From Streptomyces shenzhenensis (GTDB lineage Bacteria; Actinomycetota; Actinomycetes; Streptomycetales; Streptomycetaceae): DNA of 64,000 nucleotides. A program made the position numbers and the translations under genes. Within the stretch, counting starts at the first letter, position 1. Each line of letters opens with the position of its first letter. Location: positions 1 through 64,000 of the forward strand of contig NZ_PENI01000007.1 in NCBI RefSeq assembly GCF_003688995.1. The letters are read 5' to 3'. Below, in pieces: positions 24,851 through 34,838 of this stretch. The notes below the pieces were generated by a model. It was not told the DNA's origin. It made no database searches and saw only the letters and a list, made by a program, of their open reading frames with translations.

Positions 24851-25510
24851 ATGTACGGCACTCCCCACATCGTCAGTGACGTCATGACCCACACGGTCGC
24901 CGCCGTCGGCCCTCGGGCCTCGTTCAAGGAGATGGTGCGGCTGATGCAGGACCGGAAGGTCAGCGCGCTGCCCGTGATCGAGGGCGAGGGCCGGGTGGTC
25001 GGTGTGGTCTCCGAGGCCGATCTGCTCCCGACGGAGGAACTCCGCGACGACCCGGACGTGGGCTACCTCCGGCTGCGCCGCCCCGCCGATCTGGCCAAGG
25101 CCGAGGCGGTCACCGCGGCCGAGCTGATGTCCTCGCCCGCGATCACCGTCCGGGCCGGCGCGACCCTGGCCGAGGCCGCGCGTGTCATGGCGCGGGCCCG
25201 GGTCAAGAGGCTGCCGGTGGTCGACGACCGCCAGGTGCTGCAGGGCGTCGTCAGCCGGGCCGATCTGCTCAAGGTCTTCCTCCGCGAGGACGAGGACATC
25301 GCCGAGGAGGTCCGCCGGGAGATCGTGTCGCACGTCTTCCCGCCGCCGTCAGCCGTCGGGGTCGAGGTGCGCGACGGAGTCGTCACGCTGAGCGGCACGG
25401 TCCGCGACTCCTCCCTGCTCCCCGTGGCCGCCCGTCTGGTGCGGGCCGTCGAGGGCGTGGTGGACGTGGAGTTCGACCTCACGGCGGACGGCGGCACGCG
25501 GGAACCGTAG
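24851..25510 (+). CDS. CBS-CBS-BON protein 3
   Basis: The 219-residue protein is close to CBS-BON 2: SDVMTHTVAAVGPRASFKEMVRLMQDRKVSALPVIEGEG (CBS1), LMSSPAITVRAGATLAEAARVMARARVKRLPVVDD (CBS2), DLLKVFLREDEDIAEEVRREIV, and BON VGVEVRDGVVTLSGTVRDS. Start: ATG at 24851. Immediately downstream lies the chimeric duplication scar. Like its paralogues it is presumably a ligand-responsive adaptor; partner unknown. Confidence 0.9.
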   Translation: MYGTPHIVSDVMTHTVAAVGPRASFKEMVRLMQDRKVSALPVIEGEGRVVGVVSEADLLPTEELRDDPDVGYLRLRRPADLAKAEAVTAAELMSSPAITVRAGATLAEAARVMARARVKRLPVVDDRQVLQGVVSRADLLKVFLREDEDIAEEVRREIVSHVFPPPSAVGVEVRDGVVTLSGTVRDSSLLPVAARLVRAVEGVVDVEFDLTADGGTREP

Positions 25511-25542
25511 CGGCGACGGGCCACCGGTGTTCCTTCGGACCG

Positions 25543-25672
25543 GCACCGTGCGCCGCCACCGGGCCTCGGCCCGCCACAGGCCGTCCGGCTCCGCCGCCTT
25601 CGTCAGGACCCGACGGGCCGCGGCCGGGAGGCGGTCACGGAACTCCGGGTACGACGCGGCGGCAGCGGCCCG
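25543..25672 (-). pseudogene. inverted fragment of the V-ATPase subunit C gene
   Basis: These 130 bp are the reverse complement of 28046-28175 (inside the subunit C gene) with about eight mismatches. Read on the minus strand they encode RAAAAASYPEFRDRLPAAAR and what follows in subunit C. The fragment abuts the duplicated USP 5' end at 25673, so the joined minus-strand frame is a chimera of the two proteins. It is truncated at both ends and is not a functional gene. Confidence 0.9.
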
Positions 25673-25673
25673 C

Positions 25674-25914
25674 ACGTCGCGCAGCGTCCGCGCGGCCGGG
25701 CCGGGCAGACCGGCGCCGGGGAGCGCCGGAGCGGCATGGACGAGGGTCAGCGCGGCTCCTCGCAGCGCGGCCTCCCGGGCCGCCCAGTCGGCCGCCGCCA
25801 GGCTGTGCCGGGAACCGTCGACACCCACCGGCACACGGTGACTCACCTTGTCCTCCTTCGCCCGGCGGGCACTGAGCGCGGACCCCGCACACGCCGTGCC
25901 ATCCGGCGTCCGAG
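25674..25914 (-). pseudogene. duplicated 5' fragment of the universal stress protein gene
   Basis: These 241 bp are about 98% identical to 19767-20007. They keep the upstream leader, AGGAGG ribosome site and GTG start (25846), and encode the first 57 or so residues of the Usp domain before the sequence switches to the subunit C fragment. The ATP-binding motif is lost. Retention of the full initiation region means a short chimeric peptide could still be made. Confidence 0.9.
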
Positions 25915-25949
25915 ACCCGAGCAGCCGCGCCGACGATCACAGGTACCGG

Positions 25950-26804
25950 TCAGCCGGAGGCGAGCAGGTTCTTCACCTCGATGACGTCGGCGATGTTCTC
26001 GACCTCGGCCACGAGGCGGGCCGTGGTGGCCGACGGCATCCGTCCGGTCAGCTCCACGATGCCGTCGTGCACGGCCACCTCCACCGCCTTCCGGTGGGCC
26101 GGCGGACAGCAGGCTTCGATCCTGGCCTCGACCTCCGCCCGTATCGCCGCGTCGTCCCTGATGAGGGCCTGGAGCAGCGCGTTGCGGCGCACGACGCCGA
26201 CCAGCCGGCCGTCGTGGTCGGTGACCGGGAGCCGCTTGAGCCGGGACAGGGCCGCCAGCCAGGCGGCCTCGGCGACGCTCGCGCCCGGGAGCACCGTGAT
26301 CGCGGGGCTCGTCATCAGGTCGGCCGCCGTCTCGCCGCGGGCCTTTCCGTGCAGCCGTCGTTCGCGCAGTCTGCCGATGGGTCCGGGTCGGTGCCCGGAC
26401 GCCTCGAAGGCCACCTTCGCCAGCAGATCGGACTCCGAGACGACGCCGACCACGTGGTCCTGGGCATCCACGACCGGGGCGGCGCCGACCTGCTCGCGTG
26501 CCAGCAGCCGGGCGATGTCACGGAACGGCAGGCCGTCACGCAGGGACAGCGCGGGCACGTCCATCACGTCCCGCACGCGCAGGTCCCGGGCCGGCGGGAC
26601 CGCGCCGCCGGGCGGAGGCGACGGTGGCTGTTCTTCCGGCTGTGGCCGTTCTTCGATGCGCGCGTGTCCGGCCGCGGCGGTGGCCACGGCGCCCAGGTAG
26701 CGGATCAGCATGTCCTGCCGTTCGGTCTCGCCGGGGCTCCAGGGACGGGAGGGCCGGTTCCGCCGGGCCTCGGTCTCCGCATGGAAGTTCTCGTGCTCGT
26801 TCAC
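25950..26804 (-). CDS. CBS-CBS-BON protein 4 with N-terminal extension
   Basis: The 284-residue protein has a hydrophilic N-terminal extension of about 75 residues (Glu/Pro-rich, EERPQPEEQPPSPPPGG) before CBS1 (RVRDVMDVPALSLRDGLPFRDIARLLAREQVGAAPVVD), CBS2 (LMTSPAITVLPGASVAEAAWLAALSRLKRLPVTDHDG) and BON (VEVAVHDGIVELTGRMPSA). It is more divergent than the other copies and is the only one on the minus strand. It is divergent from the V-ATPase operon, sharing a 168-nt promoter region with a palindrome at 26871-26884. Confidence 0.9.
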   Translation of the reverse strand: MNEHENFHAETEARRNRPSRPWSPGETERQDMLIRYLGAVATAAAGHARIEERPQPEEQPPSPPPGGAVPPARDLRVRDVMDVPALSLRDGLPFRDIARLLAREQVGAAPVVDAQDHVVGVVSESDLLAKVAFEASGHRPGPIGRLRERRLHGKARGETAADLMTSPAITVLPGASVAEAAWLAALSRLKRLPVTDHDGRLVGVVRRNALLQALIRDDAAIRAEVEARIEACCPPAHRKAVEVAVHDGIVELTGRMPSATTARLVAEVENIADVIEVKNLLASG

Positions 26805-26870
26805 GGCAGCCTCCGGACACCGTCGGGTCGCCTACCGTCCCAGTCTTCCGCGCTCCGGGCCCCTGCCAAG

Positions 26871-26884
26871 AGCCGAACGGCCCT
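26871..26884. promoter_or_regulatory. degenerate palindrome AGCCG-AA-CGGCCC type, between CBS-BON 4 and the V-ATPase operon
   Basis: AGCCGAACGGCCCT contains GCCG-AA-CGGC, a shifted version of the GGGCCG-N2-CGGCCC element. It lies 67 nt upstream of CBS-BON 4 and 89 nt upstream of the first V-ATPase gene, a suitable place for shared control. Confidence 0.4.
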
Positions 26885-26972
26885 GGTGGAACGGCGTGCC
26901 GGCCCTATCCGATGCGCGGCGGTCGGGCAACCGTGACACTGAAGGAACAGCCGACCCGGCAGGAGGCCGCCG

Positions 26973-27410
26973 ATGAGCCTGCGGGACTTCCTGGAACGGT
27001 TCCGTCCGGTGGGGACGCCGGGAGCGTCCGCCACCGGGGTGCCGGCCGACCGTACGGCGGAGCGGGCCGCGGAACTGGAACCCGCCCTCGCGCGACTCAC
27101 GGAGGTGCAGCAGGACGCGGCCCGTATCCGGGCGGCGGCCGACGAGGCCGCGGCGGCCGTCCGCAGGGACGCCGCGCGAGAGGCCGAACAGGTCGTGGCG
27201 GCCGCCCGGGAGCGCGCCCCGGAGATCCGGCGCCGGGCGGCGGAGCCCGTCCTGCGTGACGCGCGCCGGGAGGCCGATGCCCTGCGCGCCGCGGGAGACC
27301 GCGCGGCCTCGGCGGTCCGGGAACGCGCGGCGGAGCGCATGCCGGATCTGGTGGACCGGGCGGTTTCCGACGCGCTGCGGACGGCAGGCCCGGCGGACGA
27401 CGTGCCATGA
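26973..27410 (+). CDS. V/A-type ATPase peripheral-stalk subunit G/H
   Basis: The 145-residue protein is almost entirely helical and Ala/Arg/Glu-rich (EAEQVVAAARERAPEIRRRAAEPVLRDARREAD compresses to a coiled coil over about residues 40-135). It matches the small coiled-coil stalk subunit (AhaH/AtpH or G) of A/V-type ATPases in type, not by a specific motif. It starts the nine-gene operon, with an AGGAGG ribosome site before the ATG. Its stop overlaps the next start (ATGA at 27407). It is expected to pair with subunit E to hold the catalytic head. Confidence 0.75.
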   Translation: MSLRDFLERFRPVGTPGASATGVPADRTAERAAELEPALARLTEVQQDAARIRAAADEAAAAVRRDAAREAEQVVAAARERAPEIRRRAAEPVLRDARREADALRAAGDRAASAVRERAAERMPDLVDRAVSDALRTAGPADDVP

Positions 27411-28322
27411 GCGCCGGGTGGGTGGCCGGAGCGGTGCGGGCCAAGGCCCTCGTCTCCCGGTGTCCCGGTGCCGAGGCGGTGCGGGAGATCGCGGAGAGCG
27501 CGACGCTGAGCGACGCCCGGCGGTACCTGGCCGCGACGCCGTACGCGCGGAATGTGCGCGCGGCGGACGGTCTGCTCGAAGTGCAGCGGGCGGTGACCGC
27601 CGCCCTGCTGTGGCACCTGCGTGTGCTGGCCGGCTGGCTGCCGCGGGGCGGTGCCCGGCTGCTGGTTCCGCTCGCCGCGGGATTCGAGATCGCCAACGTG
27701 GCACACCGGTTCGCGGGACCGGAGGACCGGCGCACGGCCGCCCCCGAGCCGTATCGGCTGGGTGCCCTGGAGACCGCCTGGCGGCGCCTCGATCGCGCCG
27801 GGACCCCCGCGCAGCTGCGGGCGGCGCTCACCGCCTCGTCCTGGGGCGACCCGGGTGGGGACACCCCCTGGGCCCTGCTCACCGGCATGCGGATGGCCGC
27901 CGCGCGGCGCACTGCCGTCGCCGTAGCGCCCGCACGGCGCTGGGCACAGGGGCGCGCGGCGCTGCTCACCGCCCGCGAACTCTTCCTGTACGGGCGCTCG
28001 CTGCCGGAGCCCGTGCGGCGGGACGCAACGCGGCTGCTCGGGGCGCGGGCCGCTGCCGCCGCCTCGTACCCGGAGTTCCGTGACCGCCTTCCCGCCGCGG
28101 CCCGTTGGGTCCTGACGGAGGCGGCGGAGCCGGACGGTCTGTGGCGGGCCGAGGCCCGGTGGTGGCGCACGGTGCAGGGCGACGGGGCGGCGATGCTGCG
28201 GGACGGCCGGAACGGTCCGCGCGTGGTCGTGGGTGCGGTCGCGGTGCTGTCCGTGGACGCGTGGCGGGTGCGGGCGGCGCTGGAGTCGGCGGCGCGCGGC
28301 GGACGCCCCGGTGAGGTGTTCG

Positions 28323-28336
<14 letters not shown>
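27407..28336 (+). CDS. V/A-type ATPase subunit C (d-type, rotor-socket)
   Basis: The 309-residue helical protein begins AGWVAGAVRAKALVSRCPGAEAVREIA, typical of the N-terminal repeat of V-type subunit C/AC39, with tandem helical bundles and internal TARELFLYGR. In the complex it couples the central shaft to the c-ring. Arg/Trp-rich segments (LWRAEARWWRTV) mark the C-terminal third, and part of that DNA is duplicated in inverted orientation at 25543-25672. It overlaps the G/H gene by 4 nt and the subunit I start by 14 nt. Confidence 0.8.
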
Positions 28337-30163
<1,827 letters not shown>

Positions 30164-30165
30164 CG

Positions 30166-30393
30166 ATGAGCACCGTGGCCGCCATCGGCGCACGGGCCGG
30201 CGTGTGCGGGCTGGCACTGGCGGGGGTCGACGTTCTCGTCGCGGAGGATCCGGACGCGGTGCGACGGGCCTGGGAGGCGCTTGCCGCCACCGTCGGCCTG
30301 GTGATCCTCACGGCCGAGGCCGCCCGGGCGCTGGGGGACGCGGCGACGGCTCCGGACCCGGCGAGGCCGTTGACGGTGGTGATGCCCGGATGA
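30166..30393 (+). CDS. V/A-type ATPase subunit F
   Basis: The 75-residue protein has a short Rossmann-like N-terminus: MSTVAAIGARAGVCGLALAGVDVLVAED, then VGLVILTAEAARAL, and a C-terminal LTVVMPG. This follows the subunit F pattern (a strand-helix fold ending in a VxxPG turn) but is shorter than the usual 100 residues or so, lacking the C-terminal helix that reaches into the head. It starts 2 nt after the subunit K stop and overlaps subunit E by 4 nt (ATGA). Confidence 0.8.
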   Translation: MSTVAAIGARAGVCGLALAGVDVLVAEDPDAVRRAWEALAATVGLVILTAEAARALGDAATAPDPARPLTVVMPG

Positions 30394-30899
30394 CGGCGCC
30401 CGCGGACCCGCTGGACCCGGTGCGCGCCGCACTGCTGCGTGCGGCACACACCGCGGCCGACGAGGTCCGGGACCGAGCGCGGGCCGACGCGCAGGAGACG
30501 CTGCGCGCGGCTCGTGCCTCGGCCGATGAGGTGCTCGCACGGGCCCGGGACCGCGGCGCCGCCGACGGTGCCGCCGCGGCGGCCGGGGAGCGGGTGCGGG
30601 CGGTGCAGGACGCCTGGGCGGCGGAGCTCGCGGCCCGCGCCGCGGTGTACGCGGAGCTCCGTGCCAGGGTCCGCGAGGGTGTGCGCCGGGCGCTGGCGCG
30701 GGGTGCCGTACCGCAGACCCGGCTCGCGGCGCGGGCCCGCACGCTGCTCGGGGCGGACGCGCACGTCACGGCGGCCCCGGCGGGCGGGGTGACGGGCGAG
30801 GTGCCCGGCCGCCGGGTCGATCTGTCGGCCGACGCACTGGCCGACCGTGCCCTGGAGCGGCTGGGCGCGCGGGCCGCGGCGCTGTGGGAACCGCCATGA
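30390..30899 (+). CDS. V/A-type ATPase peripheral-stalk subunit E
   Basis: The 169-residue protein has a long N-terminal helix (about residues 10-100; ADEVRDRARADAQETLRAARASADEVLARARD), typical of the E-subunit coiled coil, and a small C-terminal globular part ending GRRVDLSADALADRALERLGARAAALWEPP in shortened form, the usual place where E contacts the catalytic head. Start: ATG at 30390, coupled to subunit F. Its stop overlaps the subunit A start. Confidence 0.8.
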   Translation: MTAPADPLDPVRAALLRAAHTAADEVRDRARADAQETLRAARASADEVLARARDRGAADGAAAAAGERVRAVQDAWAAELAARAAVYAELRARVREGVRRALARGAVPQTRLAARARTLLGADAHVTAAPAGGVTGEVPGRRVDLSADALADRALERLGARAAALWEPP

Positions 30900-32701
30900 C
30901 CGCCTCCGGCCGAGCGTCGGCGGGACCCGCCGACGGCGAAGCGGGCCGGCGGGCCGAGCCCGGCACGCCGAGTGACCGGAGCCGGGACGAGCCGCGCCCC
31001 CGGATCCTTCGTGTCACCGGTCCCCTGGTGGAGATCGCCTGCCCGCCCTCGGTCGCCATGCACGACGTGGTCCTGCTCGGTGCCGCGGGGCTGCCGGGCG
31101 AGGTGGTCGCCGTCGACGGCGACGCGGCCACCGTGCAGGCCTACGCGTACACGGGCGGGCTGGCGCCGGGGCATCCGGCCCGGCCGCAGGGCCACCCGCT
31201 GACGGTGCGGCTGGCACCGGATCTGCTCGGCGGCGTGTTCGACGGCCTGCTGCGCCCGCTGGCCGGTGCGGGCGACCTGCTCCGGGGCGGCGGATCCGCC
31301 GCCGCGCCCGAACGGCGCGCATGGCCGTTCACCCCGCGGGTGTCCCGGGGAGCGCGCGTCGCCGCCGGGGACGTCCTGGGCGAGATCGGGGCGCATGTGC
31401 CGCTGCGGCTGCTGGTGCCTCCCGACCGGTCCGGAGACGTCGACCGGCTCGCGGCGGCCGGCGAGTACGCCACGGACTCCGTGCTCGCCGTGGTGGGCGG
31501 GCACGAGATACGAATGGCCCAGCACTGGCCCGTACGCAGGCCCCGTCCGGCCGGGGGCCGGCTGCCGGCGGACGTTCCGCTGCACACCGGGCAGCGCGCC
31601 GTCGATCTGCTCTTCCCGGTGGCCCGCGGCAGCACGGTCGCCGTGCCGGGCGGCTTCGGCACGGGCAAGACGATGCTGCTGCAGCAGATCGCCAAGTGGT
31701 GCGACGCCGATGTGATCGTCTACGTCGGCTGCGGTGAGCGCGGCAACGAGATGGCGGACGTCATCGAGGAACTCACGGAACTGACCGATCCGCGGACCGG
31801 GGGCAGTCTGGCAGAGCGGACCGTGACGATCGCGAACACCTCCAACATGCCGATGATGGCCCGCGAGGCGAGCGTCCACACGGGCGCGACGGTGGCCGAG
31901 TACTTCCGTGACATGGGCCTCGATGTCGTCCTGATCGCGGATTCGACCTCCCGCTGGGCGGAGGCGCTGCGCGAGTTCGCCTCCCGCATGGGCGAACTGC
32001 CCGCGGAGGAGGGCTATCCGGCGGGGCTCGCCTCCCAGCTGGCCGCGTTCTACGAGCGGGCCGCCGCGGTGCGGACCCTGAGCGGCGCATCGGGCTCCGT
32101 CACCGTGATCGGCGCCGTGTCCCCGCCGGGCGGCGACCGCACCGAGCCGGTCACGGCGCACACCGAGCGGTTCGTACGGTGCCTGTGGAGCCTGGACCGC
32201 GATCTCGCCTACGCACGGCACTATCCGGCCGTCTCCTGGGCGGACTCCTTCTCCCGCGACGCCGCCGCCCTGGCCGCCGCGCACGCGCGCGGTGGCGATC
32301 CCGAGTGGCTGCCGCGGCGCGGGCGGGTGGCGCGGCTGCTCGCGGAGGCGGACCGGCTGGCCGACCTGGTGGAACTGGTCGGCATCACGGCGCTTCCGCC
32401 CCGGGAACGGGTCAGCGTGCTGGCGGGACGGCTGGTGCGCGAGGCCGTGATCCAGCAGAACGCCCTGTCGCCGGGTGACGCCTACAGCGCGCCCGAGAAG
32501 ACCTCGGCGCTCGTGGCAGCCGTGTTGGCCGTGCTCGACCGCTGTCTGGAGCTGGTGGACTCCGGCGTGCGGGCGGACGCCGTGGAAGCGGTGGACTTCA
32601 CCCCGCTGCTGCGGGCCCGCGAGAGTGCGGGTCCCGCGGAGACCGCCGCGGTGGTGGCGGCCCGCGATCAGGTGCTGGCCCGGCTCCGGGATGCCGCATG
32701 A
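30896..32701 (+). CDS. atpA: V/A-type ATPase catalytic subunit A
   Basis: The 601-residue protein has a P-loop reading GGFGTGKT at residues 252-259 (the usual consensus is GPFGSGKT), a catalytic-Glu region GCGERGNEMAD, Walker B-type VVLIADSTSRWAEALRE, and an N-terminal RVTGPLVEI barrel. The bulge characteristic of A-type subunits (PRVSRGARVAAGDVLG region, about 145-165) distinguishes it from F-type beta. An N-terminal extension of about 35 polar residues is unusual. It overlaps both neighbours by 4 nt. It hydrolyses or makes ATP in the alternating A3B3 head. Confidence 0.95.
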   Translation: MTASGRASAGPADGEAGRRAEPGTPSDRSRDEPRPRILRVTGPLVEIACPPSVAMHDVVLLGAAGLPGEVVAVDGDAATVQAYAYTGGLAPGHPARPQGHPLTVRLAPDLLGGVFDGLLRPLAGAGDLLRGGGSAAAPERRAWPFTPRVSRGARVAAGDVLGEIGAHVPLRLLVPPDRSGDVDRLAAAGEYATDSVLAVVGGHEIRMAQHWPVRRPRPAGGRLPADVPLHTGQRAVDLLFPVARGSTVAVPGGFGTGKTMLLQQIAKWCDADVIVYVGCGERGNEMADVIEELTELTDPRTGGSLAERTVTIANTSNMPMMAREASVHTGATVAEYFRDMGLDVVLIADSTSRWAEALREFASRMGELPAEEGYPAGLASQLAAFYERAAAVRTLSGASGSVTVIGAVSPPGGDRTEPVTAHTERFVRCLWSLDRDLAYARHYPAVSWADSFSRDAAALAAAHARGGDPEWLPRRGRVARLLAEADRLADLVELVGITALPPRERVSVLAGRLVREAVIQQNALSPGDAYSAPEKTSALVAAVLAVLDRCLELVDSGVRADAVEAVDFTPLLRARESAGPAETAAVVAARDQVLARLRDAA

Positions 32702-34095
32702 GCGGCGGCCCCGTGGGCGTCGAGTACACGGGCGTGCGGGAACTGCGCGGGCCGCTCGTGGTGGTCGAGGGCGTACGGGAGGTGGGCTGGGACGAGTTCG
32801 CCACGATCGTCCTGGACTCCGGGGAACGACGGCACGGGCTGGTCCTGGACGTGGACCGGGATCTCGCGGTGGTGCAGGTGCTGGAGGACACGGCCGGCAT
32901 GGCACGGACCGGTACGCGGGTCGCCTTCGCCGGGACGCCCCTGCGCATTCCGGTCGGTCCCGGGTGGCTGGGGCGGATGTGCGACGGGCGGGGCGAGCCC
33001 GCCGACGGCGGGCCGCCCGTGCTCGGCGACACCCGGGCGGCGGTCGGCGCCGCGCCGATCAACCCGGTGCGCCGGGAGCCGCCCGGCGAGCCGGTGCTGA
33101 CGGGTGTGGGCGCCGTGGACGTGCTCACCACCCTGGTACGGGGCCAGAAACTGCCGGTGTTCTCCGCGGCGGGGCTGCCGCATCTGGAGCTGGCGGTGCA
33201 GATCGCGGCGCAGGCGACCTGCGCGGGCGAGGCCTTCGCCGTCGTCTTCGCGGGCATGGGCCTCACCCATGCCGACGCGGAGTTCGTCCGGGCCGGGCTG
33301 GCGGCCCGCGCCGCCGCGCGGGACCTGGTCCTGCTCGTCAACACGGCGGACGACCCGGTGATCGAGCGGTTGCTCACCCCGCGTCTCGCCCTGACCGTCG
33401 CCGAGCACCTGGCGTTCGTGGTGGGCCGCCATGTTCTGGTGGTGATGACGGACATGACGGCCTACTGCGAGGCGTTGCGCGAAGTGTCGGCGGCACGGGG
33501 TGAGATACCGGCCCGCCGGGCGTACCCCGGCTACCTGTACAGCGACCTCGCCTCGCTCTACGAGCGGTGCGGCAGGATCCGGGGCCGCCCCGGATCGGTG
33601 ACCGTGCTGCCGGTGCTCACCATGCCCGCGGGCGACATCACCCACCCCGTCCCGGACCTCACCGGCTACATCACGGAGGGCCAGATCGTGCTGTCCGCGG
33701 AGGTTCATGCCTCCGGTGCGTATCCGCCGGTCGATCCGCTGTCCTCCCTGTCCCGGCTGATGCGCAAGGGGGTCGGGGCGGGCCGGACCCGGCCGGACCA
33801 CCCGGCCGTCGCCGCGCAGTTGACCGCCGCACTCGCCAGGTCCCGGCAGGTGCGGGAACTCGCCGATCTGATCGGACGGCCGGCTCTCAGCCCGACCGAC
33901 CAGCGTTTTCTCGACCTGGAGGACGTCTTCCGGCGCCGGTTCCTCGCCCAGGGCACGGACGAGAACCGGTCCATGGACGAGTCCCTGAACGGGGCCTGGG
34001 ACGTGCTGCTGACCCTGCCGCGCGGCGAACTCGGCATGATCCCGGTCGATCTGCTCGACACCCGTACGGCGGCGCGGGAGAAGGAGTCACCGTGA
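32698..34095 (+). CDS. atpB: V/A-type ATPase regulatory subunit B
   Basis: The 465-residue non-catalytic subunit has EYTGVRELRGPLVVVEGVREVGW at the N-terminus, PINPVRREPP, GQKLPVFSAAGLPHLELAVQIAAQ in the degenerate P-loop position, MTDMTAYCEALREVSAARGEIPARRAYPGYLYSDLASLYERCG, and the C-terminal LTGYITEGQIVLS. These are specific to A/V-type B subunits. It overlaps subunit A by 4 nt and subunit D by 4 nt (GTGA). Confidence 0.95.
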   Translation: MSGGPVGVEYTGVRELRGPLVVVEGVREVGWDEFATIVLDSGERRHGLVLDVDRDLAVVQVLEDTAGMARTGTRVAFAGTPLRIPVGPGWLGRMCDGRGEPADGGPPVLGDTRAAVGAAPINPVRREPPGEPVLTGVGAVDVLTTLVRGQKLPVFSAAGLPHLELAVQIAAQATCAGEAFAVVFAGMGLTHADAEFVRAGLAARAAARDLVLLVNTADDPVIERLLTPRLALTVAEHLAFVVGRHVLVVMTDMTAYCEALREVSAARGEIPARRAYPGYLYSDLASLYERCGRIRGRPGSVTVLPVLTMPAGDITHPVPDLTGYITEGQIVLSAEVHASGAYPPVDPLSSLSRLMRKGVGAGRTRPDHPAVAAQLTAALARSRQVRELADLIGRPALSPTDQRFLDLEDVFRRRFLAQGTDENRSMDESLNGAWDVLLTLPRGELGMIPVDLLDTRTAAREKESP

Positions 34096-34715
34096 GCGCG
34101 CACGGGCGCCGCGCGCCGACGGGACGGGCGGGCCGCCTGCGGCTGCGCCGCAGTCTCGCCACCGCACGGCGCGGAGCCGGCCTGCTGGAACGCAAACTCC
34201 GGCTCCTCCTGGACCGGGAGCGGGCGGAGCGAGAGGCGGCCGACAGCGCGGGCCGGGTGTGGCGGGAACGGCTGGCCGACGCCGAGACCTGGCTGGTACG
34301 CGGGGTGTTGCTCGGCGGTGAGACCGCACTGGCGGAGGCGGTTCCCGCGGACCGGGCACGCGTCGACGTCCGGTGGGGCGCGCTGATGGGCGTACGTCAT
34401 CCCGCGGCCGTGGCCTGGACCGGCCCTGTCCGCTCCACGGCGGAGCCGACGCCGCCCAACACCGCGCTCGCCCATGCCGAGGCCGCCTACCGCGACGCGG
34501 TCCGGGCGGCGGCGGAACACGCCGTTCACCGGGCGGCCGCGGAGCTGCTCGCGGCCGAGGCCGACCGGACCCGGCAGCGCGTCCGTGCCCTGCGCCGCCA
34601 CTGGATCCCCCGGCTGGAGGGCGAACTGACCGCAGTCGAACTGGCCTTGGAGGAGACCGAGCACCAGGAAGCGGTACAACGCCGCTGGGCCGCCTCCCAC
34701 CGGACCGGCGGATGA
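34092..34715 (+). CDS. atpD: V/A-type ATPase central-shaft subunit D
   Basis: The 207-residue protein forms two long antiparallel helices. The N-terminal one includes LRLRRSLATARRGAGLLERKLRLLLDRE (the usual motif is LLKxKRDxL), and the C-terminal one includes RTRQRVRALRRHWIPRLEGELTAVELALEE, matching the NALE..VIP conserved end. It is the rotor axle inside the A3B3 head. Start: GTG at 34092, coupled to subunit B with GGAG upstream. It is the last gene of the operon. Confidence 0.9.
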   Translation: MSAHGRRAPTGRAGRLRLRRSLATARRGAGLLERKLRLLLDRERAEREAADSAGRVWRERLADAETWLVRGVLLGGETALAEAVPADRARVDVRWGALMGVRHPAAVAWTGPVRSTAEPTPPNTALAHAEAAYRDAVRAAAEHAVHRAAAELLAAEADRTRQRVRALRRHWIPRLEGELTAVELALEETEHQEAVQRRWAASHRTGG

Positions 34716-34797
34716 GGCGGACGCGTCCGGGCGGCCCTCCCCCACCCGGTACGCGGCTCACATACTGGAGGAGGGACATCCACGGAGAAATCCTCCG

Positions 34798-34815
34798 CCT
34801 GCCGTGCACGGCAGG
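34798..34815. promoter_or_regulatory. perfect 18-bp palindrome between the V-ATPase operon and the Acg-like gene
   Basis: CCTGCCGTGCACGGCAGG is its own reverse complement. It ends 23 nt before the GTG start of the Acg-like gene and 82 nt after the subunit D stop. It could be an operator, or, as an 18-nt self-dimerising or hairpin element, a transcript stabiliser. No matching copy was seen elsewhere in the window. Confidence 0.5.
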
Positions 34816-34838
34816 TCGGGCAGCGAAGGGAAGCCGCC

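Noticed and set aside
24436-24879. Plus-strand open frame upstream of CBS-BON 3
   Set aside because: Composition is Arg/Gly/Pro-rich with no fold-like pattern, and it overlaps the start of CBS-BON 3. It looks like open high-GC intergenic DNA.
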